From positions 558,001-622,000 of the forward strand of contig NZ_CP113059.1 of assembly GCF_026625705.1 (NCBI RefSeq): DNA of 64,000 nt. Direction: 5' to 3'. Position numbers and translations under genes: made by a program. How positions within the stretch are numbered: the first letter of the stretch is position 1; every line of letters begins with the position of its first letter. Shown here one piece after another: positions 55,647-64,000 of this stretch. The stretch is from Pedobacter sp. SL55 (lineage in GTDB: Bacteria; Bacteroidota; Bacteroidia; Sphingobacteriales; Sphingobacteriaceae). Below the pieces are notes generated by a model. It saw only the letters and a program-made list of their open reading frames with translations. It had not been told where the DNA came from and did not search any database.

Positions 55647-55688
55647 AATTTTTAAATTTAGGTTTAACATATCTTTAAGATGATCACA

Positions 55689-55724
55689 TCATCACACGCC
55701 GATTTTACCAAGCCGGCGTGTGAT
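55689..55724 (-). terminator. Hairpin downstream of the NHL-repeat gene
   Basis: A perfect 12-base GC-rich stem (CATCACACGCCG / CGGCGTGTGATG) with a 12-base loop, 6 bases after the stop at 55731. There is no proper T-run, so it may attenuate or protect the transcript instead of ending it. Confidence 0.6.
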
Positions 55725-55730
55725 GTAATT

Positions 55731-57665
55731 TTATAGATCACTTGACCTAATTACTTTTATTTTCTTGTTACCTACATCTGCCACATACCAATTGCCTGTA
55801 TATTTATCATACCAAATACCAATTGGGCCATTAAATCTTGCCGAATTGGCTGCCCCCAAGGCATCTCCGCTGGCTGTTGCCCCGGCCACCAAACTAAAGG
55901 TTGATGTACCCGTTTCGTTAAGAGAATTTACCATAGATAGGTAATGACCTTGACCAGTACCAGGGTTATCGAAATTAGAAACCACAATTTTACCTTGCGA
56001 GCTTACATAAATACCACGAGGCGATTTAAAATTGGTGGTAGCCCCACTTCTAATGGCCGTTATACTGTTATTTGCCAAGTTAATTTTACTGATTGAATTT
56101 CCGTTCCAAGCGGCTACATAGAGGTTTTGGCTATCCTCGTCTATGGCTACTCCCCATGGGTTAGCTCCGGTAGTGGCAATAAAACTTACCTGATTATTGG
56201 TTAAATCAATTCTTCTTACACGTGCACTACCCCATTCTGCTGCATACAGATATCTATTTGCCTTATCTATGGCCAAACCCGCCGGTCTGTTAAATGTAGC
56301 CGCTGTGCCTACGCCATCTGCAGTGCCAGAGGTGCCAGAACCTGCAATAGTAGTTACCGTTGCCGCCCCATTTGGCGCAATATCTATACGGCGTATGGCA
56401 TGAAAAGCGGTACTTCCAGAGCCATTATTGTTAGCTACATAAATTGCTCCGTTGTTAGCTACTTTAATTCCGTAAGGAAAAGCGAAAGTTGCCGTAGCCC
56501 CAGCGCCATCAGTTTTTCCTGCGGTACCAGTACCTGCCAAAACAGAGGTATTTCCATTGGCATCAACCTTTATAACTCTGTGCGTATTACCTTCCGTAAT
56601 GTAGATATTACCTTTTCTATCGGTAGTTACATCTTGCGGGTCTGCGAGGGTAATACCGTTATTTAATGCAAGGGTAGTTACCTGCAAATTGGTCATCACG
56701 GGTTCGGTATAGGCAGCAGGTTTTAAATATAGCGGCGCACTTAATGACTGGGTAGCAAACTTGGGTACGTTGATGTTAATTACAGTATCCTTAAAAAATT
56801 TAAGCCCCGATATTTCTACTTTTACCTCTGATGGGAAAGCGACCAAGACACTTGCTTTACCTGCTGCCGAAACTGTTTTTGTTTCCAATAGGGAAAAAGC
56901 ACTCTCTCCTTGCTTTTTTATACTGAATTTAACATTGGCACCTTGTATATACTGCTTGTCGAGAAAATCGAAAACATTTACATCTAAACCAACTAACGTA
57001 GATATTTTTAGAGTGATAGCTGAACCGACATCATCTTTATGAAGCACAAAAGCCGAATCTGTTTTGTAAACATCTTCTTTTGCCACTTTTGCCTTCACTG
57101 TAGATGGCCATGGCAAAGACATCAAGATTCTACCCGACGCATCTGTTTTTTCTGTACCAACTGAGGTAAAATCATTCTTGCCAGAACCCCTGTAACTTAC
57201 AGCTACATCGAAATTTGCGATAGGTTGCAATGCAGCACTATCTATCACATTAATTTCTACCTACGACATTCCAAATTTTGGATTTGTATGTAGCAATATG
57301 CTATTTGGTGCAGCTGTACCCATTACCAAGTTAACCGTATCGGCAGTGTAAAACGTGGTATCTACAAACACCCTATACTGGTTTGGATAACGAGCATCAT
57401 AATTAAACTCGCCGCTGGCATTGGTTCTAATGGTATCTACAATCTGGTATTGTCCCTGCGCACTAATTCTTCGCCCAACAAAAACTTTTACCCCAGGCTC
57501 TGGCAAATTCTTTTTAGCATTAATCACTTTAATATTTAATGATGTACTTGGTAAATTTTCATCGGTATTAAGTGCATCATTTTCTAATTTGCTACAAGAT
57601 AAAATAGTGGCAGTGGTTATTACTGGAACGATGTATTTGAATATTTTGATTTTTGATGCTTTCAT
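55731..57665 (-). pseudogene. NHL-repeat lipoprotein interrupted by an in-frame amber codon
   Basis: Reads MKASKIKIFKYIVPVITTATILSC (lipobox TILSC, Cys24). Two carboxypeptidase-regulatory-like/Ig-type beta domains follow: SLNIKVINAKKNLPEPGVKVFV..YDARYPNQYRVFVDTTFY and NFDVAVSYRGSGKNDF..GRILMSLPWPS. From about residue 320 a six-bladed NHL propeller follows (LADPQDVTTDRKGNIYITEGNTHRVIKVDANG; FAFPYGIKVANNGAIYVANN; FNRPAGLAIDKANRYLYAAEWGSARVRRID; PIGIWYDKYTGNWYVADVGNKKIKVI). Between the first two domains a TAG at 57258-57260 sits in the same frame (FGMS-stop-VEINVIDSAA); one substitution from Tyr (TAT/TAC). A surface lipoprotein that probably binds glycans or proteins of the locus. Confidence 0.8.
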
Positions 57666-57685
57666 GTTGCAATCTTTAACGCTTT

Positions 57686-59437
57686 CTATTTTATAAACTC
57701 AGATTCGAACTTACTTAAGAATATCTTTCCATCAACGTTCCACTTGTCGTCAATAGGAACACCGTACCAATAATAAATTTGTGCGGCGATATCACTATTT
57801 CTAAGCAATACTTGATCTGCTGGGATAGGTATCTCATTACCACAAGTTGGCATTACGTGTGGCTCCCAACTATAGCTTCCAGCAAGCTTCAAATCTTTAT
57901 CAACCGCTAGTGGACTATAATTTTTAAAAGCAGACAATCCATCATTACCTGGCCAATAACCTATCAAATTACTATAATATTGATCTGATGATGTGATACT
58001 GTTTAGACAAGCGTTTTCCAAAATCTTTGCATCTGGTAAAGCTGTATTCCAAAATCTGATATCAGCAATGGTTTGATTGGTCACGTTTCCATAACCAGAT
58101 TTAAAACCAGCCCATAGATCTTCGTTATTAATGATATTTTCACCCGTAATTTCTAAAGCATTTGAAGCTTTAACACCATCCTGATAAATAATCATGTAAC
58201 GTTTACCTGCTTCTTCATAAATTTTAGCTGCTAAGTGATACCATTTATCAGTTACCATTAACGGCGGGCGGCCAACAGTTAAATCTTTAGACGTTAGCGT
58301 TTTGTTAGCGCCTCCACTTGGTCCTCTACGAACTACGAAACGCCATGAGCCATCTGAACCATTATGAATAAACCACCAGCCAGAACTACTGTTAGCTGGG
58401 CTATTTGCTTTAAAGAAAATGGTAGAGTTTAAAGTACCAAAGGCATTTATTCTTAGCTTAAATTCAATAGTATATTCTCCCGTAAGACCTAAATTATACG
58501 TAGCAGCATCTGCCGCCGCCAATCTAGCAGTAATAGCATTTGCCGAGAATTTTAATCCATCCATAAAAGGCTGGCTCTTAAATTCATGGCTTTTAAAGTC
58601 ATCCGAATAATATAAGTTAAATACGTTTCTCTCCCTATCTCTATTAGCTACTTCTCCATAACTGTTACCAGTTCCTCCATGACTAGAAGTTACAATAACT
58701 AACCAATCTTCCTGTTTATACGTTTTGCGGGCTTTCATGGCATCCAAAAGTGCACCAATATATTCATCTACCGTTTTTATCGCATTTGAATATTCTGTAA
58801 TACTTGGAGAAAATCCATAAGTAACACCTGCTTTGCTTACCTCATTAAAGTTTACCACTAGCAGATCTTCATTTCCCGTGTTGAGCTTTTTAAGTACTGT
58901 ATCTTTTACCGCTTGATCATTATTTGCAACTATAGGCTGATCTGCATAGATCAAAAGTTTGTCACTAAGTTGCTTCCAAGGCGTAACCGTAGCAGATCTT
59001 CTCATTTTCCCCGAAGCTTGTAAGCGTTCAATAAAAGTTGGCCAAGCTGTCTGTGCATCATGTTCATTTCCAGTCCCTCCTACTTTTGGGTCAAACGTAT
59101 TATCAGAGACACCATGCTTGCCAACAGCAACCCCAGTCATGATATTCTTCCATGCAGTACCGTCAGACACTACATAATCGCTATAACCACTCCATGAATA
59201 TTTGCTGTTGTTTAGCATTGCTGTAATTTTAGGTGGTGCAATAGCTTGTAAGTCACTTCCGGTAACACCATCAATTACAATAAGCATCACCTTTTTTCTT
59301 TTAACATTTACTATGGTCTGCTCTTCAAACACATCTGGTGGATCGAAATACTTTTTACATCCCAAAAAAGCAAAGCAAAGCATTAAGAGTAAAAACCCTT
59401 TGATTAAAATTTGTTGAGTATTTTTAAACGTCTTCAT
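57686..59437 (-). CDS. LamG/DUF4983 lipoprotein with alkaline-phosphatase-like domain (copy 2)
   Basis: Start at ATG 59435-59437 (MKTFKNTQQILIKGFLLLMLCFAFLGC), lipobox FLGC; an upstream ATG adds nine residues. The N-terminal 300 residues follow the type I phosphodiesterase fold: MLIVIDGVTGSDLQ (metal Asp), VSDGTAWKNIMTGVAVGKHGV (Thr nucleophile), VVNFNEVSKAGVTYGF, and VIVTSSHGGTGN where the usual DHG is SHG. The LamG domain has NLGLTGEYTIEFKLRINAFGT, GWWFIHNGSDGSWRFVVRR and AKIYEEAGKRYMIIYQDGVKASN. A DUF4983-type end follows. Outer-membrane, facing out (inference). Its paralogue lies at 60906. Five bases after the M60 stop. Confidence 0.85.
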   Translation of the reverse strand: MKTFKNTQQILIKGFLLLMLCFAFLGCKKYFDPPDVFEEQTIVNVKRKKVMLIVIDGVTGSDLQAIAPPKITAMLNNSKYSWSGYSDYVVSDGTAWKNIMTGVAVGKHGVSDNTFDPKVGGTGNEHDAQTAWPTFIERLQASGKMRRSATVTPWKQLSDKLLIYADQPIVANNDQAVKDTVLKKLNTGNEDLLVVNFNEVSKAGVTYGFSPSITEYSNAIKTVDEYIGALLDAMKARKTYKQEDWLVIVTSSHGGTGNSYGEVANRDRERNVFNLYYSDDFKSHEFKSQPFMDGLKFSANAITARLAAADAATYNLGLTGEYTIEFKLRINAFGTLNSTIFFKANSPANSSSGWWFIHNGSDGSWRFVVRRGPSGGANKTLTSKDLTVGRPPLMVTDKWYHLAAKIYEEAGKRYMIIYQDGVKASNALEITGENIINNEDLWAGFKSGYGNVTNQTIADIRFWNTALPDAKILENACLNSITSSDQYYSNLIGYWPGNDGLSAFKNYSPLAVDKDLKLAGSYSWEPHVMPTCGNEIPIPADQVLLRNSDIAAQIYYWYGVPIDDKWNVDGKIFLSKFESEFIK

Positions 59438-59442
59438 CTTTT

Positions 59443-60903
59443 TTAAATTGGATTTGAAAGCCAAACTTGCTCTGTTAACAATGGATATTGTGCTGATATT
59501 TTGTTTTTGGAAACGCTACTTACGGTAATGCCCCAAGCTGTTAAAAAAGGTTGCATATCGGTATTGGCGTAAGCAGATAACTTTTCGTAGAAAAAATCTA
59601 TTTTATCTTGGTTATTGTTTGCCCCAAACCTGGCGTGTCTAGCTTCTGTTGCTAGATAAGTCATAAATTCGTATCCATATCTTTCAAATATTTGGATATA
59701 CATCCCCAATCTAGCATCGAGCGAGGTGGTTGTAGCGTTGTAATTTTTTGTACCTGTTGATGATACATAAGCCAAACCAGCATCGAGCATTCTTTTATAA
59801 TTGGTGTGCTTAAAGCCATTTTGCTTGGCTACTTTTAAACTGAATAGGTTACAGGTTACCTCGCCATTGCCTTCAAAGTTCCAGGTAGAGCCCATTTGCA
59901 TATTGTGTCCAATTTCGTGGTAAGTACCCCAGTTAAGCCCAACTACCTCGGTTTGGGTAACCGCTTGCTTAAAATAGTTTTCGTTGGCTGTGGCCACAAT
60001 AGGGTAGCCGCTATGCTGAGCACCAACCGATGGCTGAATATCATGCACAATACGCCAAGGCAACATGGCATTTCTATCTCTCACATCCGCTGCATCAGGA
60101 GACAAGCCGTACCATTTCCAAACACCATCTTCTACTTGTCTGTCCCAAGTTTCCATTAGTAATTGAGGATCGTTGATAGGATAATCAGCCAGTTTATTTA
60201 CTGGCAAAGTGAAAATAATGCGCTTGCCCCTTAGCTCAAACCAAGGTACCTTGGTGTTGGCAATCATTTGCTTCCACTCGGCTGTAGTTGTTTCGCCTAG
60301 TACAAAATCTGGGGATTTTACTACGCCGGTAAACTGAAAAGTTATTTTTTTACCTAGCGGACGAGGAGGAATAATCCAAACATGGCCACCATACAGGTTG
60401 CGCAGCAAGTTTTTACCCGGAAACAATTCTTGGCGGCTATAAATTATCGGAGCCCTACTCAATGGATCTTTGCCTGTCAAATTATCTGTCCAAGCCCCAA
60501 TTTGAGCCGTTAAGCCATAAACACCTACCGGCACTACAATCTCAATTAATTCGCCAGCAGGCGCATACATTCCAGTACTGAAATACCCACCGGGAGGCAC
60601 AGAAACTCTTAAATGATCATTATTGCTTACTACGTAATCTAAATCTAGCGTAACTTCTATGCCTTTCAATCGCGGTTCTTCGATACCTACCAGCCCCGGA
60701 AATGCCCTAGCCGAATTAAACTGCGAACGGTCTACTTTATAAATAGAAGTATCTAAAACCAGATCTTTGAGCGTATCTGTGACACCATTTGGATTATAGC
60801 CATCTTCAAAAGAATAGCCATATTTCTTTTTACATGCCGCCAAACATAAAACTATCATTAAAATGCCTGCGACACTAAAACTATATCTTTTCATATTCAT
60901 CAT
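59443..60903 (-). CDS. M60-family metallopeptidase (mucin/enhancin type) lipoprotein
   Basis: 486 residues, start ATG 60901-60903 or three codons in. Lipobox LAAC (MKRYSFSVAGILMIVLCLAAC). The M60 gluzincin motif is TYHEIGHNMQMGSTWNFEGNGEVTCN: HEIGH supplies two zinc His and the catalytic Glu, and GNGEVT supplies the downstream Glu. VNKLADYPINDPQLLMETWDRQVE and SLDARLGMYIQIFERYGYEFMTY are typical of the family. A carbohydrate-binding or beta-sandwich part precedes it (residues 60-230). M60 enzymes cut O-glycosylated mucin-type proteins. The start is two bases after the upstream stop, so tightly operonic. Confidence 0.9.
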   Translation of the reverse strand: MMNMKRYSFSVAGILMIVLCLAACKKKYGYSFEDGYNPNGVTDTLKDLVLDTSIYKVDRSQFNSARAFPGLVGIEEPRLKGIEVTLDLDYVVSNNDHLRVSVPPGGYFSTGMYAPAGELIEIVVPVGVYGLTAQIGAWTDNLTGKDPLSRAPIIYSRQELFPGKNLLRNLYGGHVWIIPPRPLGKKITFQFTGVVKSPDFVLGETTTAEWKQMIANTKVPWFELRGKRIIFTLPVNKLADYPINDPQLLMETWDRQVEDGVWKWYGLSPDAADVRDRNAMLPWRIVHDIQPSVGAQHSGYPIVATANENYFKQAVTQTEVVGLNWGTYHEIGHNMQMGSTWNFEGNGEVTCNLFSLKVAKQNGFKHTNYKRMLDAGLAYVSSTGTKNYNATTTSLDARLGMYIQIFERYGYEFMTYLATEARHARFGANNNQDKIDFFYEKLSAYANTDMQPFLTAWGITVSSVSKNKISAQYPLLTEQVWLSNPI

Positions 60904-60905
60904 AA

Positions 60906-62645
60906 TTATTGAGTGATGTTATAAACTGGCAACCAAACTTTTCCATCGAGCCCGTAGCTATCGGTCTTTATTTTTAACCAAGAGTAGATGTATCTTGGAA
61001 TATCTACCCCACGTGGTAGTTCCTTGTATATTTCACTAGAAAATGGAATGCAGAATTTTGGATCTGTATCTTCAAAAGACTCCCAAACTGGGCTTCCACC
61101 TAGTGCAAAATTTCTTGTGCCCGATATTTTGTCTTTAAAAGCAACCCCAACGGCATCTGTTGCCGGCCAATAACCTATTAAAGAACTGTAATAAGGATGC
61201 GTTGTGGGTACATTTACCTGACAAGCATATTCTTTAATGATGTTGTCTGGAACGGCTGCCTTAAATAACCTGATATCAGTTATGCTTTGGGTTGCCGTGG
61301 CTCCATAGCCATCTATTTGTCCGGCTATTAGCGGCACAGCGTTGTCAACGTTCCTGCTGGTAATATCTACTGGATCTGAAATTCGCTCGCCATCTTGATA
61401 AAGCACCACCCATCTTTTGGCATTTTCATTGTATATCTTAAAGCCAAGCGTAAACCATTTGCCAACTGTTAGCAAAGGAGCCGAAGCACTAGTAATTGTT
61501 GATGAAGATAAGCCCGCAAAACGCCATGTCCCGTTAGATCCGTTGTGGATAATCCACCAACCAGTAGATGAATTTGCTGGGCTACTACTTTTAGAGAAAA
61601 TTGGTGCGTTTAATGTCCCAAAAGCATGTACTTTCAATTTTAATTCTACGGTGTACTCTGGTGCTGCGGCTCCTGTACCAAAGTTAAAGATGGAGGCATC
61701 TGTAGCACTCAATGTACCTCTTAAAGCTGTACCATTTAGTTTAATGTTACTACCACTGTAAGGAATAGCACCCGTACTTGGCTTCTCGTAAACGCTAGTA
61801 TTAAAAGCCGGATTATAGAACATAATGTAGCTGTTTAACAATGGTCTGCTAAAAAAAGTACCATCATTATCTGCCGGGTTAACAGGGTAAGCACCTCCTT
61901 GGTTAGAAGCTATAACCACTAACCAATTCTCATTGGTATAATTTTTACGGCTTTTTAGTTGGGCCATAATTTCGCCTATGTAACCATCTATTTTAAGAAT
62001 AGCACTTTGGTACTGTGCCACCGAATTATCGTAACCGTATTGCGCACCCGCTTTATCTACGCTGCTAAACTCTGTAAGCACCACGGCGGCATCGTCTCTT
62101 TTCAGTTCATCTACAGTGGCCGTTTTTACCGCCAAATCATCATCATTAAAAGATTGGTTTACATCAGCATTGCTAATTAAATTTTGGCTTAAACGTGCCG
62201 ATGCACAAAAAGCGGCCGTACGTAACGCAAAGTTCTCTTTAATTCGTTTAAAGAACATAGGATAGTTTGCTAACTGATTACCTGCAAAATTGGAGGTAGT
62301 TACACCATGTTTAACTTTGTTTACGCCTGTAAGCATATCTGTCCAAGTGGTTGCATCTAAACCACTATCATCACTAACCGATTCGTAAGCATAATTTGCA
62401 TTTACCTTAATCTGGGTTAGGTTGGGAGCCATACTGGTTTCTATAGATTTGCCCCTGGCACCATCTATAATTACGTACAAAATTTTTGAGGTGCGAACAT
62501 CTAAAACCGTATCTTTTGTTTTGGCAAAATCATGCTTACCTTCAAAATCTTTATTACACGCCGATAGGCCTAATATGACTAAAACAAATAAGGTGTAATA
62601 CCATGCACCATATTTATTCGATTTATTTTCTTGTACTCTTTCCAT
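60906..62645 (-). CDS. LamG/DUF4983 lipoprotein with alkaline-phosphatase-like domain (copy 1)
   Basis: Start ATG 62643-62645 (MERVQENKSNKYGAWYYTLFVLVILGLSAC), lipobox LSAC. Same architecture as the gene at 57686: LYVIIDGARGKSIE, LDATTWTDMLTGVNKVKHGV, VLTEFSSVDKAGAQYGY, KIDGYIGEIMAQL and IASNQGG, then LamG (YTVELKLKVHAFGT, GWWIIHNGSNGTWRFAGLS, KIYNENAKRWVVLYQDGERISD) and a DUF4983-type C-terminus. The DHG histidine/aspartate pair found in active phosphodiesterases reads NQG here, so metal binding looks lost. The paralogues share layout throughout, indicating an old tandem duplication around the M60 gene. Confidence 0.85.
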   Translation of the reverse strand: MERVQENKSNKYGAWYYTLFVLVILGLSACNKDFEGKHDFAKTKDTVLDVRTSKILYVIIDGARGKSIETSMAPNLTQIKVNANYAYESVSDDSGLDATTWTDMLTGVNKVKHGVTTSNFAGNQLANYPMFFKRIKENFALRTAAFCASARLSQNLISNADVNQSFNDDDLAVKTATVDELKRDDAAVVLTEFSSVDKAGAQYGYDNSVAQYQSAILKIDGYIGEIMAQLKSRKNYTNENWLVVIASNQGGAYPVNPADNDGTFFSRPLLNSYIMFYNPAFNTSVYEKPSTGAIPYSGSNIKLNGTALRGTLSATDASIFNFGTGAAAPEYTVELKLKVHAFGTLNAPIFSKSSSPANSSTGWWIIHNGSNGTWRFAGLSSSTITSASAPLLTVGKWFTLGFKIYNENAKRWVVLYQDGERISDPVDITSRNVDNAVPLIAGQIDGYGATATQSITDIRLFKAAVPDNIIKEYACQVNVPTTHPYYSSLIGYWPATDAVGVAFKDKISGTRNFALGGSPVWESFEDTDPKFCIPFSSEIYKELPRGVDIPRYIYSWLKIKTDSYGLDGKVWLPVYNITQ

Positions 62646-62672
62646 TGCTATTTTAATCAAGAGGTAAATAAT

Positions 62673-64000
62673 TTATGGTTTAAGGACTATTCTAACGATG
62701 TTGTTAACAGGTCTTGCATCAAACGTTGAGATAAACCCAGCTATAATTACTGTTGGATACCCTAGGCTATTTGTTCTTTCATAGATGTCTGAAATTGAAC
62801 CGACAAATCTGCCTGTATTATTATAACCTTCGGCCAGTGTTCCATCTGAATTCAAGATCATAAAGCCTTGCCTGATGATGTTGTTATAGCTTGTAAAACT
62901 TCCCGAAACGATGATCTTTCCGCCAGAAAGCTGCGCTGCAAAAGTTGGAAAACCACCTACCATATTTTGAGCGGTAAACGAAGGGTCAAGGCTTCCATCT
63001 GCATTGATACGCACCAAGCCATTTACCGGCACACCATTATAGGTGGTAAAAGCGCCAGCCAACATGTATTTACCGCTAGTAGCATTATACCGTACGCTGT
63101 GAACGGGTCCGTTTGCCGCTGCTGTAAATGATAGGTCCACCCTACCGTTGTTATCTAACCTTAAGATGTAGTTAGCGGTTTGCGCTTGGTATCTTGTAAA
63201 ACTACCTACCATCATCAGTTTACCATCGGGCTGTATGGCGGCATCGTAAACGCTACCATTACCTGCTTCTAATGGAGTACCGGCAACCTTATCAAAATTA
63301 TAAGTAGAGTCCATTTTACCCTCTAAACTCATCCGTAACACATTATTTATTTTGGTGTAGCCTACTACTTTCCTATCGCGGGTAGATCTTTCATAAAAAT
63401 GTTCTGCATAATTATTGAAATTACCCTGTACAATAATTTGATCATTATGGATAAAAAGTTTACTGGCAATACCACTAATTCCGCCATTAAACCTGGCTAC
63501 GGTATCATAACTATTGTTTGGGATAAGCGGTGTTAAATTTACCACTTCTACACGTGTAGTATCTAGCGAACCATTGGCGTTTAACCTGGTAACACCGCTA
63601 ATGCCTTTTCTATCGTTAAAGCTGCTAAGCCATCCACCTATCATAAACTGGCCGCTGCTTAAACGAGCAATAGATGTGATAGAACCATTGGCACCTTTTC
63701 CGGCACTTAAAGTACTAAGGTAAGTTCCGTTTTGATTAGTTAACACGATACCATTAATAGGCTGTTTTTCGGAAGCTGCCTGGGCGTAGTTGGAAAAACT
63801 ACCCACCATCATCAGGTTTCCGTTTGGCAAAGGCAACACCTGGCTAATTGTATTATTTGCGCCCAAACTCGAGAAAGTAGCATCAACCTCGGTTTTACCA
63901 GCTATGTTTACCATTGGACCAAAAAATATCTGGTCGTCTACAATAATTACCGCCGGTCCAGAACTTAAATTATTGGGCACTGTAACCGTTACAGAATTTG
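62673..64000 (-). CDS. IPT/TIG plus delta-60-repeat protein (DUF5008-like), partial
   Basis: Open to the right edge, so the N-terminus is missing; about 442 codons visible. The start of the visible part (VTVTVPNNLSSGPAVIIVDDQIFFGP) is the end of an IPT/TIG domain. The rest carries delta-60-type beta-propeller repeats: QVLPLPNGNLMMVGSFSNY, SIARLSSGQFMIGGWLSSFND, DAAIQPDGKLMMVGSFTRYQ, LRLDNNGRVDLSFTAAANGPVHSVRY, VRINADGSLDPSFTAQNM and AAQLSGGKIIVSGSFTSYNN. In Bacteroidota such DUF5008/TIG proteins are surface glycan-binding lipoproteins of utilisation loci. It is transcribed ahead of the LamG and M60 genes, and a susC/susD pair probably lies beyond 64000 (inference). Confidence 0.85.
   Translation of the reverse strand, partial: NSVTVTVPNNLSSGPAVIIVDDQIFFGPMVNIAGKTEVDATFSSLGANNTISQVLPLPNGNLMMVGSFSNYAQAASEKQPINGIVLTNQNGTYLSTLSAGKGANGSITSIARLSSGQFMIGGWLSSFNDRKGISGVTRLNANGSLDTTRVEVVNLTPLIPNNSYDTVARFNGGISGIASKLFIHNDQIIVQGNFNNYAEHFYERSTRDRKVVGYTKINNVLRMSLEGKMDSTYNFDKVAGTPLEAGNGSVYDAAIQPDGKLMMVGSFTRYQAQTANYILRLDNNGRVDLSFTAAANGPVHSVRYNATSGKYMLAGAFTTYNGVPVNGLVRINADGSLDPSFTAQNMVGGFPTFAAQLSGGKIIVSGSFTSYNNIIRQGFMILNSDGTLAEGYNNTGRFVGSISDIYERTNSLGYPTVIIAGFISTFDARPVNNIVRIVLKP

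Overview
The window reads as a Bacteroidota chromosome, most likely a Sphingobacteriaceae (Pedobacter-like) bacterium. The evidence is the complete gliding/type IX secretion (T9SS) set gldKLMN, T9SS C-terminal sorting domains on surface proteins, an F-type ATPase operon without atpD/atpC, a tandem rhomboid pair beside mutL, DUF4271 beside hemD, AT-rich sequence, absence of Shine-Dalgarno signals, and TAnnTTTG-type promoters. No rRNA, tRNA, CRISPR array or intact insertion sequence was seen.

Layout. 1-9087 (mainly minus strand): a cut-off glycerophosphodiesterase-like gene with altered catalytic residues, a duplicated SnoaL-like protein, an M28 lipoprotein, a frameshifted DUF559 nuclease gene between inverted repeats, cysS, an EEP-family protein, two rhomboids and a frameshifted mutL. 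9381-20590: YceI, a response regulator, an MBL hydrolase, recJ-lptB-GH3, a YkvA protein, a CBS protein, a second M28 peptidase, a DUF4349 lipoprotein, a small membrane protein and an e(P4)-type phosphatase. 20766-26804 (minus): the ATP synthase operon atpZ-(membrane protein)-atpB-E-F-H-A-G. 26911-34152 (plus): sprE/porW overlapping a class A penicillin-binding protein, then uvrC. 34341-39035 (minus): gldK-L-M-N. 39387-43191 (minus): a BamA-like protein, DUF4271 and hemD in tight array, and ppnP. 43282-64000 (mostly minus): a glycan- and glycoprotein-directed surface locus running in from beyond the window edge. It comprises a delta-60-repeat protein, two LamG/phosphodiesterase-like lipoproteins around an M60 metallopeptidase, an NHL-repeat lipoprotein, two T9SS-sorted repeat proteins, a GH29 fucosidase, a heparinase II/III-like protein and a GH31 enzyme with dockerin and cohesin-like modules.

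How the genes fit together. The window holds T9SS core machinery (gldKLMN, sprE/porW) and probable cargo (CTD-bearing proteins near 51.7-55.6 kb). The 44-64 kb locus looks like the degradative part of a polysaccharide/mucin utilisation locus whose susC/susD pair would lie past position 64000.

The most striking global feature is the number of interrupted genes: DUF559, mutL, the ATPase-linked membrane protein, a small ORF at 43.4 kb, GH31, the heparinase start, the kelch protein, the FG-GAP protein (three breaks) and the NHL protein (an in-frame amber). Almost every frame change is equivalent to a one-base deletion. This could be consensus error in a long-read assembly, or real decay in a strain with broken mismatch repair. 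The sequence alone cannot separate these, though the uniform deletion sign and mostly non-homopolymer sites lean towards consensus error.
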